Assembly: GCA_023957315.1 (NCBI GenBank)
Contig: JAMLHE010000002.1
Coordinates: forward strand, 62,001-126,000
Reading direction: 5' to 3'
DNA from: Candidatus Kapaibacterium sp.
Lineage (GTDB): Bacteria; Bacteroidota; Ignavibacteria; Kapaibacteriales; UBA2268
DNA length: 64,000 nt
Shown here: piece by piece, positions 9,327-17,181 of the stretch
Layout of the letters: each line of letters begins with the position of its first letter
Numbering within the stretch: position 1 is the stretch's first letter
Position numbers and translations under genes: made by a program
The notes under the pieces: generated by a model
The model's input: only the letters and a program-made list of their open reading frames with translations
Databases searched by the model: none
Told to the model about the DNA's origin: nothing

Positions 9327-9629
9327 TTATTCATTCTTTGTCCATTCCAACGGTTTCTTGTTCAATCTTTTGATTATTCCTTTTGCTTCTAGGTCGAGTT
9401 GAACGGTTTTTGCCCACCAACCAACTTTTTCTCCGTTTGGAAATAATTTTTCAGGAACCATTGAAGCTATCTTCTCTTTCATTTCCTTCTGATTTAATCC
9501 GGGAGATGATTTAGGGAGCACTTTCATCATAGCATTTTTTATGGCAGTATATTTTTCCTTATCGACTTTTGACTTGTAACTAGGAACATTGATGTTTTCA
9601 ACTTCTATTTTTTCGGACTTTGTTTTCAT
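9327..9629 (-). CDS. DUF6958-like small protein (integron cassette B, second gene)
   Basis: This 100-residue, lysine-rich soluble protein has no signal peptide. The C-terminal 60 residues (MKVLPKSSPGLNQ, GWWAKTVQLDLEAKG, PLEWTK) match my memory of the DUF6958 family, whose function is unknown. The start ATG overlaps the stop of the upstream T9SS gene by 4 bp (ATGA), so the two are translationally coupled. The stop codon is immediately followed by the attC-like site. A winged-helix-like fold would fit the pattern, but that is a guess. Confidence 0.75.
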   Translation of the reverse strand: MKTKSEKIEVENINVPSYKSKVDKEKYTAIKNAMMKVLPKSSPGLNQKEMKEKIASMVPEKLFPNGEKVGWWAKTVQLDLEAKGIIKRLNKKPLEWTKNE

Positions 9630-11506
9630 TGCTTAATGATTTTACCAGACGCTGCTCCATATTGATAAATATAAGTACCACTATTCAATGTGTCCAGTCG
9701 TATAAAGTTCACTTCACTAGTGCTAATGGATTTTTGATAGACAAGCACTCCGTTTAACGAATAAAGTTTAAAAAGTTCATTCAAATTAGTTTTACTGCTC
9801 AATAATGGTGGTACAATCAAGATGTTAGTTGCTGGATTTGGGTAAACACGATATTCCTTTTTATCTTCAAAAACATCCTCAATTCCTAAAACGTACGAGT
9901 TTTCATATGCACCGATAGTTGGTTGGGATGAATTTCTTGAAGTCCCAATTTTGTCGGTTGGGTAAGAGTACAGACCGTTTCCTGCTAGAATAGCGGGAGA
10001 AGTGTTTGAGATGTTTCCAAGACTGTCTGTAATATCTGGTTTAATGTTTAAACCATTGATTTCATATGGAATTGTATTGTACATACCGCCTGTATAGAAA
10101 CTGTCAGCCGCAAAAGGAGATATCCCATAATAAAGATTGTAATCGATTGCTGTTTGGCTAGAAAAAGTTGGATGCTGAGAATAAATTCCGCCTCTTTCAG
10201 CATTTGTAAAAATGTTGTTGTAAATCACATTGTTTGTGTCTCCACTTTCAACAATTTTTATAGCCATTCCGTTGTTAAGTGAAGTTGGGTCACCATAGCC
10301 AGCATGGATCACAGTATTATGAACGAAAGTGTTATTTTTTGCTTTGACTATTGAAAATCCATTACCCATGGGTCTGAAGCAAACATTGTTAATAAACTCA
10401 GAGCCGTGTGGGTTATTATCAGAAATTAAACCGTTTCCGTCAATTAAATTCGTTTTTCTATAAGCGTTGGTAACTTGATAGGCGATATAATTACCTATTG
10501 CTTTGGTTCCAGGTCCAGGTGAGTGCAAACTAATTCCTGAAGGACCAGGAAACTTCATAAAGTCGGCATAATAACCACCGTAGGCAACAAAATTGTTTGA
10601 AACAGTATTATATCCTGCCGAATCACTTAGAATATCAAGATTAAATGTACTAATATGATTTTGACCTGAGTAGGTAACAATATTATTATCAATCAGATTG
10701 TTGTTTGCTCCATAATTCAACATTATTCCATTTCGTAGACTTTGAGTTATATCATTATTCGTAATGCTCGAAAAGCCAAAACTATATTGGTAACTTCCAA
10801 CATCACAATAACCTGCAATAGCATCTAAGCAATGAGTAAATTCATTTTGATTGATATTAATATACTTTGAGTTATTTCGGATTCTGATACCGTATGTGTG
10901 AAGTGAAAACTTGTTTGCAATGATTTCTATATTTTGACAATCCACAATATTTAAACCATAACTGGCATTGCTTTCCCATGTAGGATTAGTATTCCATGCA
11001 TAATTAAAGAAATTTGCATAAGAGGAATATTTGGTTAAAATGCTATCAACTCTAAACCCTGGACTTGACCATGTGATTGTGTCGTTTGTGTTTACAGCAG
11101 GATTGTCAATTACAATATTCGGCATATCAAGCCAACCAACAGGAAGCGTTTGAGGGCCTTTGAAGTCTATTTTTTTTATTTCAAGCCAAGAACTATAACC
11201 TATTGTAAAACCTTGAACCAATGGGTATTCATTTTGATAGCCACTTATGACAATCGGCTGTGTTGAAGTACCATTTTTTTGAAATGTTATTTGACCATAA
11301 CTCGTGTAATCCCCACCTCTGATGAATAAGGTGTCACCAGTATTTAGGCGGTTTATCGCAGTGTCAATATTTCCCCAAGGATTGGAGAAACTTCCCACAG
11401 CATTGTCATCCCCTAAGTTGACATCAACATAGTAGGTTTGAGCGTGCAACATGCTTGTAATTATCAGTCCTATTATTGTTAATGATGTTTTTGTAATTTG
11501 CTTCAT
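9626..11506 (-). CDS. T9SS-secreted right-handed beta-helix protein (integron cassette B, first gene)
   Basis: The 626-residue protein starts with a signal peptide (MKQITKTSLTIIGLIITSMLHAQ region). The body (about residues 25-520) has the N-rich, short-strand pattern of parallel beta-helix/pectate-lyase-like folds, with repeats such as NNDITQSLRNGIML and NNIVTYSGQNHI. The last 80 residues form a T9SS type A sorting domain (YRVYPNPATN, then LYSLNGVLVYQKSI, ending SGKIIKQ). It should be exported by Sec, then by T9SS to the surface or medium, possibly to bind or cleave a polysaccharide. It shares a cassette with the 100-residue gene downstream. A cassette-borne T9SS substrate is unusual. Confidence 0.85.
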   Translation of the reverse strand: MKQITKTSLTIIGLIITSMLHAQTYYVDVNLGDDNAVGSFSNPWGNIDTAINRLNTGDTLFIRGGDYTSYGQITFQKNGTSTQPIVISGYQNEYPLVQGFTIGYSSWLEIKKIDFKGPQTLPVGWLDMPNIVIDNPAVNTNDTITWSSPGFRVDSILTKYSSYANFFNYAWNTNPTWESNASYGLNIVDCQNIEIIANKFSLHTYGIRIRNNSKYININQNEFTHCLDAIAGYCDVGSYQYSFGFSSITNNDITQSLRNGIMLNYGANNNLIDNNIVTYSGQNHISTFNLDILSDSAGYNTVSNNFVAYGGYYADFMKFPGPSGISLHSPGPGTKAIGNYIAYQVTNAYRKTNLIDGNGLISDNNPHGSEFINNVCFRPMGNGFSIVKAKNNTFVHNTVIHAGYGDPTSLNNGMAIKIVESGDTNNVIYNNIFTNAERGGIYSQHPTFSSQTAIDYNLYYGISPFAADSFYTGGMYNTIPYEINGLNIKPDITDSLGNISNTSPAILAGNGLYSYPTDKIGTSRNSSQPTIGAYENSYVLGIEDVFEDKKEYRVYPNPATNILIVPPLLSSKTNLNELFKLYSLNGVLVYQKSISTSEVNFIRLDTLNSGTYIYQYGAASGKIIKQ

Positions 11507-11525
11507 GTTGTTATTTTAATTGGCG

Positions 11526-11566
11526 GTAACTCATTTATCTACGAACTCTCAATAAATGATATGCAA
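11526..11566. repeat. 40-bp palindromic repeat, copy C, at the cassette boundary
   Basis: This third copy has stem ATTTAT/ATAAAT and loop CTACGAACTCTC. Read on the minus strand the shared sequence runs up to GAGTTA and then changes to CCGCCA, exactly where cassette B begins (11530). The two other copies continue as TTATAG. The element therefore marks the upstream edge of the cassette island. Confidence 0.7.
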
Positions 11567-11616
11567 ACATAACAAAACATTCCCAATTTTCCAAATACAC
11601 CACTGAATCATGCAAA

Positions 11617-13224
11617 CTAATTGCTAATTGCGGCTTTCTGAAGTGTAGCCCATTTGTTGGATAGCCAAATAATTCGTTGAAAAAGGTCGGTGATGTAGAG
11701 TAGCAGAGGTTTATCTTCCGCTTGAATATCTGAATCCAAACTGAGATATTGCTTGCGGATGCGTTCCATCAAATCGCCTCGGTCATTAGTTGCGTTGATT
11801 ACCATTATCAAATCGAAATTATCGCGTGATTTGGCAGCATCGGCTACGAGCGAAATATTTGCGTGAAGTGATTGAACAAGATTTTCGAGCAATTGATTAA
11901 CGCTTCCCTGAATATTGGAAAGTCTGATTGTGTCGGCAAGGTTGAACAAACTTAATTCCATTGAGCGGATTTGGTTTTGGCGATTTTGAATATTGATAAA
12001 TCGTTCCGAAGTTTGATGCGAAAGATTCATATTAATTACATTTTTGAGGAAATTGTCAAGTTCGTCCAATAGTGGTAGAGTTGATTTATGAAGCACATTC
12101 AAATCAGTCAAATCTTTTTTAATTCCATCTTTCATCACATTTTCCAAATAAATCGGAAATCGCTTAATAATTCTTTCTTGTTCGCTTTCCACGAGTGTCA
12201 GAGCGGTTTCCACATCGCGCAGAGAATGTTCGTTGATAAATTGCAATTTAGATAAATTTTCTTCAGTCAACGGCGGGCTAACTCTGACGAGCATTTTGTA
12301 GATGGGACCATAAAAGAATGTCATAATAATGACGGGGACAATTTTAACTCCAAAAAAGGCATATGCAGTTTGTTGTTCGATTGTATTTCCTATTGTGGAA
12401 ATCAGACTATAAAACAATGGAATATGTGTCGCAGATTCGATTGCAAACAGCAGAAGCATTATCGCAGAAGCTGTATAGGCTTCGTAAACCTTGAATAATG
12501 AGAGTTGCCGCGAAGTGCCCTTCATTCCCGCAGACATAATATATACAATCAATCCTTCGCCAAATCCCATTCCGAAAATCATGAGTACGACTTGCTCCAA
12601 TCCAATCAATCCGGCATGGCTGATAGTCATAATTAATACCGTTACGGTAGATGAGGAATGAATAATGAAACGAAGAAATGCCCCGAGTAATATCGGATAA
12701 ATATAGGAATTTGATGTAAAGGAGAAGAGTGAATTGATGAAATCTAATTCCGCGAAGGGTTGGGAGCCTGTCTTGAGTAGCTGAAACCCAAAGAGCAAAA
12801 GACTAATTCCGAATACGGTGCTGAAAACATGCTCTCTGCGGCTTCCCTTATCGAAACCGTACATGATACCGCTCAAACCGAGCATGACTAAAATAGCAAG
12901 CTTCATGTTGATAGCAACAAGGAAAATCAGCAAAGTTGTACCAACGTTAGACCAGGCTACAATCGGCAAGGCATTTCGCACTTTTACTAATCCGCTGTTT
13001 ACCAAGCTAATGAGTATGAATGTAGTATTGGAGCTACTTTGGGAAATCGCCCCTGATAAAAATCCCCATAATGCACCTAAGAAACTATTGCCTGTCCATT
13101 TGGATACTAATATCCTAAATTTATGGCTTGTCATGTTTTTCAGGCTATTTCCTACGATTTTCACACCGCTGAAAAACATCCCAATTCCGGCTAACATCGT
13201 GCCGATAGTTTCGTATAAATCCAT
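11617..13224 (-). CDS. Na/Pi cotransporter family protein with PhoU-like C-terminus
   Basis: The 535-residue inner-membrane protein contains two Na_Pi_cotrans (PF02690-type) repeats. Paired signatures GALWGFLSGAISQSSSNTTF and GAFLRFIIHSSSTVTVLIM supply the inverted QSSS/HSSS transport motifs. A helical, PhoU-like cytoplasmic domain follows (about residues 330-535). It probably exports or imports phosphate with Na+. Its last ~61 codons are duplicated at 7650-7866 beyond the cassette island. The full-length gene is intact, so the island has not obviously inactivated it. Confidence 0.9.
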   Translation of the reverse strand: MDLYETIGTMLAGIGMFFSGVKIVGNSLKNMTSHKFRILVSKWTGNSFLGALWGFLSGAISQSSSNTTFILISLVNSGLVKVRNALPIVAWSNVGTTLLIFLVAINMKLAILVMLGLSGIMYGFDKGSRREHVFSTVFGISLLLFGFQLLKTGSQPFAELDFINSLFSFTSNSYIYPILLGAFLRFIIHSSSTVTVLIMTISHAGLIGLEQVVLMIFGMGFGEGLIVYIMSAGMKGTSRQLSLFKVYEAYTASAIMLLLFAIESATHIPLFYSLISTIGNTIEQQTAYAFFGVKIVPVIIMTFFYGPIYKMLVRVSPPLTEENLSKLQFINEHSLRDVETALTLVESEQERIIKRFPIYLENVMKDGIKKDLTDLNVLHKSTLPLLDELDNFLKNVINMNLSHQTSERFINIQNRQNQIRSMELSLFNLADTIRLSNIQGSVNQLLENLVQSLHANISLVADAAKSRDNFDLIMVINATNDRGDLMERIRKQYLSLDSDIQAEDKPLLLYITDLFQRIIWLSNKWATLQKAAISN

Positions 13225-13332
13225 TATTTAATATTTATATTTTTAATAGTAAAGTAAATTAAATGTAACAATTAAATATAACTTACATGTTAATCTAATG
13301 TTAAGTTTGTGTTAATTATTAATATATCAATT

Positions 13333-13884
13333 TCAAATATACATTAATAATAAAATTATTGGAAGAATAATCCCAACAGAAACAAACCATTTCCCACGAC
13401 CTGTGATACCTTTTTTTCCCTGTAAAATGAACATTCCGGTTATTGCCAATAAAATCAATCCCAAACAGTACAAGTCTGAAAATAAAGTCCAAACAATTCC
13501 GGGATTATAATGCAAAAAATTCATTTCCCACAAAAGTGGCTTTTTCGTCAGCCATTCAATTCTTGCGTCGCCTGTTCGGATGTCAATTTCCATATTGTGA
13601 AATCCGAAAAAAACGAGCACTTTAGTCGTGTCCTCAAAAAAGAAACTTTTATAATGATTTTCTTGGTCAAATTTTGAAAGCACATTCAAAATGTCGTCTT
13701 TGAAAATATCTACGTGGTGAGATGGGATTTCAACTTTTGTGTTTTCGATTCTGAGATTAAAACTCGGATTCCAATCGCTGCGATGATTGATAGCAATTCC
13801 GGAAATTGCATAAATCAATGTCATACCAACAAAAAAATACCCAATATCCCGATGCAAAAGATTATTCAGTTTTCTCCAACGCAT
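13333..13884 (-). CDS. PepSY-associated membrane protein
   Basis: I start the protein at ATG 13884 (MRWRKLNNLLHRDIGYF), giving 183 residues. That ATG shares its A with the TGA ending the restored frame of the aminotransferase upstream, which indicates coupling. An N-terminal helix with the HRDIGYFFVGMTLIYAISGIAI pattern is typical of PepSY-associated TM proteins. A periplasmic segment of about 80 residues follows, then two C-terminal TM helices separated by QGKKGITGRGKW. Members of this family often sit in iron or respiratory membrane complexes; the exact role here is unknown. Confidence 0.75.
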   Translation of the reverse strand: MRWRKLNNLLHRDIGYFFVGMTLIYAISGIAINHRSDWNPSFNLRIENTKVEIPSHHVDIFKDDILNVLSKFDQENHYKSFFFEDTTKVLVFFGFHNMEIDIRTGDARIEWLTKKPLLWEMNFLHYNPGIVWTLFSDLYCLGLILLAITGMFILQGKKGITGRGKWFVSVGIILPIILLLMYI

Positions 13885-14025
13885 CAGTCTTGACCCGTAA
13901 ATTCGAGCACAGCATCGCATACTTTGGCAACGTCATCGCTATTCAAGTGGTCGCCCATGGGCAAACTCCAGAAGTTGCGAGTCCCATTTGCAGCATTCAT
14001 GTAGCTTGTCTCTTGCTTGATATAA

Positions 14026-14985
14026 CTATAAGCCTTCAATCGCGGTAAAAGCGACGGGATAGTGATAGCCTGTTTGAATTTCTTTTTTGTTTAAGAAGTC
14101 TGCTAATTGCTTGTTTTGTAGGCTACGGATAACGAATAAATGCCAAACATGATATTTGCCGTCGGTGTTTTTGGGCAAAGTGATTCCCTCAATGCCGCCA
14201 AGGCGCTCGATATAATATTCAGCTGCGGCGTTACGGATGGCGTTCCATTTATCGAGATGATACAGCTTGAAATACAAAATTGCCGCATTAATACCGTCAA
14301 GTCTCGAGTTACGACCTTCAAAATCGTGATGATATTTTACAGCACTTCCGTGATTGGCTATCATTCTGCATTTTTGTGCATAATCGAAATTCTTCATCAC
14401 AATAGCTCCGCCGTCGCCGTAAGCACCCAAGTTTTTGCCCGGATAGAAGCTGAATGTAGCAATATCACCGAAATTGCCGACCTTGATGCCTTTATAAGTG
14501 GCGCCGTGAGCTTGGGCACAATCTTCGATTAATTTCAATTTGTGCTTATTGGCGATTTGAATCAATCCATCCATATCGCAGGGATTTCCATACAGGTGGA
14601 CTGCCATTATTGCCGAAGTGTTTGGATTGATTTGCTTTTCTAAGTCTGCAAGGTCAATGTTGTAGTCATCGCCAACGTCGCAAAACCGCACTTTGCAGCC
14701 CGAACGCGTGACAGCTTCCGATGAAGCTATGAAAGAATTTGCCGGAACGATAATTTCGCTGCCTTTGGGCAAATCGAGCGCTTCGATAGCGATTTCGAGA
14801 GCGTCAGTTCCGTTAGCGACACCGATGCAGTGATTGATTTTGAGATATTCTGCGAAGGATTCTTCAAATTGCTTGACGTATTTACCGCCTACGAAGGCAG
14901 TATCGTTAATTACCGATGAGATTGCGTGGTCTATTTCGCCTTTGATAGACAAATATTGCTTTTTTAAGTCTAAGAATTTTACCAT
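14026..14985 (-). CDS. DegT/DnrJ/EryC1 sugar aminotransferase, C-terminus frameshifted
   Basis: I start at ATG 14985 (MVKFLDLKKQYLSIKGEID), the usual N-terminus of the family. The PLP lysine lies in SFYPGKNLGAYGDGG (about residue 184), and VANGTDALEIA and EDCAQAHGA are the usual cofactor-site motifs. It would transaminate a nucleotide-bound keto-sugar for surface polysaccharide, with PLP as cofactor. The frame stops after HYPVAFTAIEGL at 14026. A neighbouring frame then reads KAYSYIKQ, NFWSLPMGDHL and DAVLEFTGQD to a TGA at 13884-13886, which is the expected family C-terminus. A single-base indel near 14035 therefore splits the gene; it is a mutation or a consensus error. Confidence 0.88.
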   Translation of the reverse strand: MVKFLDLKKQYLSIKGEIDHAISSVINDTAFVGGKYVKQFEESFAEYLKINHCIGVANGTDALEIAIEALDLPKGSEIIVPANSFIASSEAVTRSGCKVRFCDVGDDYNIDLADLEKQINPNTSAIMAVHLYGNPCDMDGLIQIANKHKLKLIEDCAQAHGATYKGIKVGNFGDIATFSFYPGKNLGAYGDGGAIVMKNFDYAQKCRMIANHGSAVKYHHDFEGRNSRLDGINAAILYFKLYHLDKWNAIRNAAAEYYIERLGGIEGITLPKNTDGKYHVWHLFVIRSLQNKQLADFLNKKEIQTGYHYPVAFTAIEGL

Positions 14986-15065
14986 TTCATTTTCTTTTGT
15001 TAAAATCAAAATGTAAAAATAAGTCTTTTTGAGCAACTAAAACAAAGTATGACGCTACATTTAAT

Positions 15066-15073
15066 TATCTTTG
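15066..15073 (+). promoter_or_regulatory. candidate -7 box (TATCTTTG)
   Basis: The octamer matches the Bacteroidota-type TAnnTTTG -7 element and lies 31 bp upstream of the start at 15104. No convincing -33 TTTG partner is visible at ideal spacing. Confidence 0.4.
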
Positions 15074-15103
15074 GAAATATTTATGTTGCAGATTTAAAAG
15101 AAA

Positions 15104-16201
15104 ATGGAAATGATTGAGCTACCTTTCATAGCGATTGACAAAAATAAAATGATTAAGAATTTGGAAATGATGCACCGCAAAGCAGTTTCGAGCGGTTGCA
15201 AATTCGTTCCACACCTCAAAACGCATCATTCTGCAGCACTTTTGCCATATTATTACGAGCTTGGAATAACGGAGTTTACTGTATCATCTATTCAGATGGC
15301 TGAATATTTTGTTGCAAATGGAGTACGCAACATAACGATTGCATTTCTTTTAGATGTGAGCAAAATTGAAAATCTCAATCAAATGGCATCAAAAGCTGAA
15401 ATCAGCATTTTTGTAGATAGCGTAGAATCTGTTCAAATATTGGCAGAAAAGATGCTCAATCCAATTGGAATATATATCGAAATTGACAATGGTTACAAAA
15501 GGTCGGGAGTTGATTCGGATGATATTGAATTAATTTTTGAAATTATCAGAACTATCAAAAATTCTAATCATTTAAATTTTATTGGATTTGCCGTTCATGA
15601 CGGATTGACATATACCGCAAAAAATACGGATGAAATCAGGGCAATTCATGAGAAATCGCTCAAAAAAATTACAGAGTTGAAAAAGTCAATTCAAATAGAA
15701 TTTGGCATTAATTCTGTGATTTCAATGGGAGATTCGCCTTCGATGTCGCTGATTGATAATTTCGAGGGAATTGATGAGATGCGTCCCGGTGTATTTATTT
15801 TCAATGATTTGCAGCAGTATTTTTTGGGAGTTTGCAAGATTGAGGAAATCGCTGCATATTTGATTTCTAAAGTAATATCAAAATATCCGCAACGTGGCGA
15901 AATATTGGTTCACGCCGGTGCAATACATCTATCAAAAGATTTTGCAAAGGATTCTTCAGGACAGGTTATTTATGGAATCCCGGCAAGAGTTAACTCAAAA
16001 TTTGAAATTGAAAAAATTTATGCGCAGTCTTATATCAGGCAACTCTCACAAGAACATGGAATATTAGTAGCCGAAAAAGAGTTGTTTGATTCACTCGAAA
16101 TAAGGGACACGATAGCAATACTTCCGGCACATATTTGCTTGACTTGTGCAGCAGCATCGGAGTTTTATTGCGATTCGCAGATATTGAGTAAAATGCGCTG
16201 A
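15104..16201 (+). CDS. D-serine dehydratase / D-threonine aldolase-like PLP enzyme
   Basis: The 365-residue protein is a fold-type III PLP enzyme (alanine-racemase-like barrel) of the DSD1 family. Lys39 in FVPHLKTHH is the expected Schiff-base residue. The C-terminal domain keeps the metal-binding arrangement of eukaryotic-type D-serine dehydratases: SQEHGIL, then LPAHICLTC with His and Cys ligands. The likely reaction is elimination or retro-aldol cleavage of a D-hydroxy amino acid in the cytoplasm. It stands alone on the plus strand and is convergent with the envelope operon, with its stop only 2 bp from the end of the 58-residue gene. Confidence 0.85.
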   Translation: MEMIELPFIAIDKNKMIKNLEMMHRKAVSSGCKFVPHLKTHHSAALLPYYYELGITEFTVSSIQMAEYFVANGVRNITIAFLLDVSKIENLNQMASKAEISIFVDSVESVQILAEKMLNPIGIYIEIDNGYKRSGVDSDDIELIFEIIRTIKNSNHLNFIGFAVHDGLTYTAKNTDEIRAIHEKSLKKITELKKSIQIEFGINSVISMGDSPSMSLIDNFEGIDEMRPGVFIFNDLQQYFLGVCKIEEIAAYLISKVISKYPQRGEILVHAGAIHLSKDFAKDSSGQVIYGIPARVNSKFEIEKIYAQSYIRQLSQEHGILVAEKELFDSLEIRDTIAILPAHICLTCAAASEFYCDSQILSKMR

Positions 16202-16203
16202 GA

Positions 16204-16380
16204 TTAGATATCCAAAATTTTGAAAAGCAGTGATACCAAAATCGCTAATATGACTAACATAATAGCCAATTTTACAAGATTTTTAAGTAACGAAAAACCG
16301 CTTCCAATAAGAATCAGAATTATCAAAACTTTGCCAAAAAGTGGCAATTGCGTATAAAACATTACTATGTCGTCAATCAT
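16204..16380 (-). CDS. 58-residue hydrophobic membrane peptide, last gene of the envelope operon
   Basis: The peptide reads MIDDIVMFYTQLPLFG, two very hydrophobic stretches (KVLIILILIGSGF and KLAIMLVILAILVSLLF), then KILDI and a stop. Its ATG overlaps the TGA of the tonB-like gene by 4 bp (ATGA), which strongly favours a real, coupled gene despite its size. Two short membrane spans are likely. I do not recognise a family; it could be a small subunit of the TonB-type energising complex. Confidence 0.7.
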   Translation of the reverse strand: MIDDIVMFYTQLPLFGKVLIILILIGSGFSLLKNLVKLAIMLVILAILVSLLFKILDI

Positions 16381-17153
16381 CGCAATATAAAAGTTAAAGG
16401 AATAATGCCTTCCATAATAACATCACTATTCAGACGGTTAAATCTCCATTGCCTCAAAGCATCCATAGCCGCAGCTTCAAGTCTCGGGTCAGCTTTTTGC
16501 AAGGGAATAATACGTCCGACCGAACCATCAGGCAAAACTGTAAATCGGAATTTCAATTCAGCGTTAGTATTTACACCTGCAGGGAATTTCGGCAAGGGCT
16601 TCTGTAGCACAATTCTATTGCCGCCGCCGCCCCATTCAATATCGCCAAAGCCCAAGCCTTTACCTTTGCCGGAACCTCTCGAACCCAATCCTGAGCCGTC
16701 TGTAGAGCCATCTCTGACGCCAATATCAAGTCTGCCTTCGCCTTTGTCCGTACCTTTGGTCTTAGCATCGGAACTTAATTCGGAAACCGCAACAGGGTTA
16801 GCCATCATTGGGTCTTTAATATCAACATTTTTATCATAACGCGTTATAGAAGGCGATTCGGCATCTTGCAAAATCGAAGACGCTTCGCCACCTTTGCGTT
16901 GCATACCCTCAGCAGTTAAATTGCCTTTGCTCAAACCTGTGCCGTCGCCATCGCCAAAATTTAATAGCGTGAGCGGAACGGAATTAATCTGAATATTTCG
17001 ATAACCCGGATTTTGATAATACAGGCTCGGAGCAATCAACAGAAACACTAATGTTATCGCGAGGGCAATACCAAATCCCTTGGCAGTATTTTCATCCCAA
17101 GGTAATTTAATCTGAACAGCTTTTTCTTGTTCGTATGTTGCCTTTCTCAGCAT
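16377..17153 (-). CDS. TonB-family energy transducer
   Basis: The 258-residue protein has one N-terminal transmembrane helix (about residues 28-48, GIALAITLVFLLIAPSLYY). A glycine-rich periplasmic linker follows (GSGKGKGLGFGDIEWGGGGN). A C-terminal TonB domain closes it (FRFTVLPDGSVGRIIPLQ, then AAAMDALRQWRFN). It should pass proton-motive energy to an outer-membrane receptor, plausibly the barrel two genes upstream. The linker is glycine/serine-rich rather than proline-rich as in classical TonB. No exbB/exbD is in the window. Confidence 0.85.
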   Translation of the reverse strand: MLRKATYEQEKAVQIKLPWDENTAKGFGIALAITLVFLLIAPSLYYQNPGYRNIQINSVPLTLLNFGDGDGTGLSKGNLTAEGMQRKGGEASSILQDAESPSITRYDKNVDIKDPMMANPVAVSELSSDAKTKGTDKGEGRLDIGVRDGSTDGSGLGSRGSGKGKGLGFGDIEWGGGGNRIVLQKPLPKFPAGVNTNAELKFRFTVLPDGSVGRIIPLQKADPRLEAAAMDALRQWRFNRLNSDVIMEGIIPLTFILR

Positions 17154-17181
17154 TTCAAAATCCCCCCAAAATCACTTTTTT

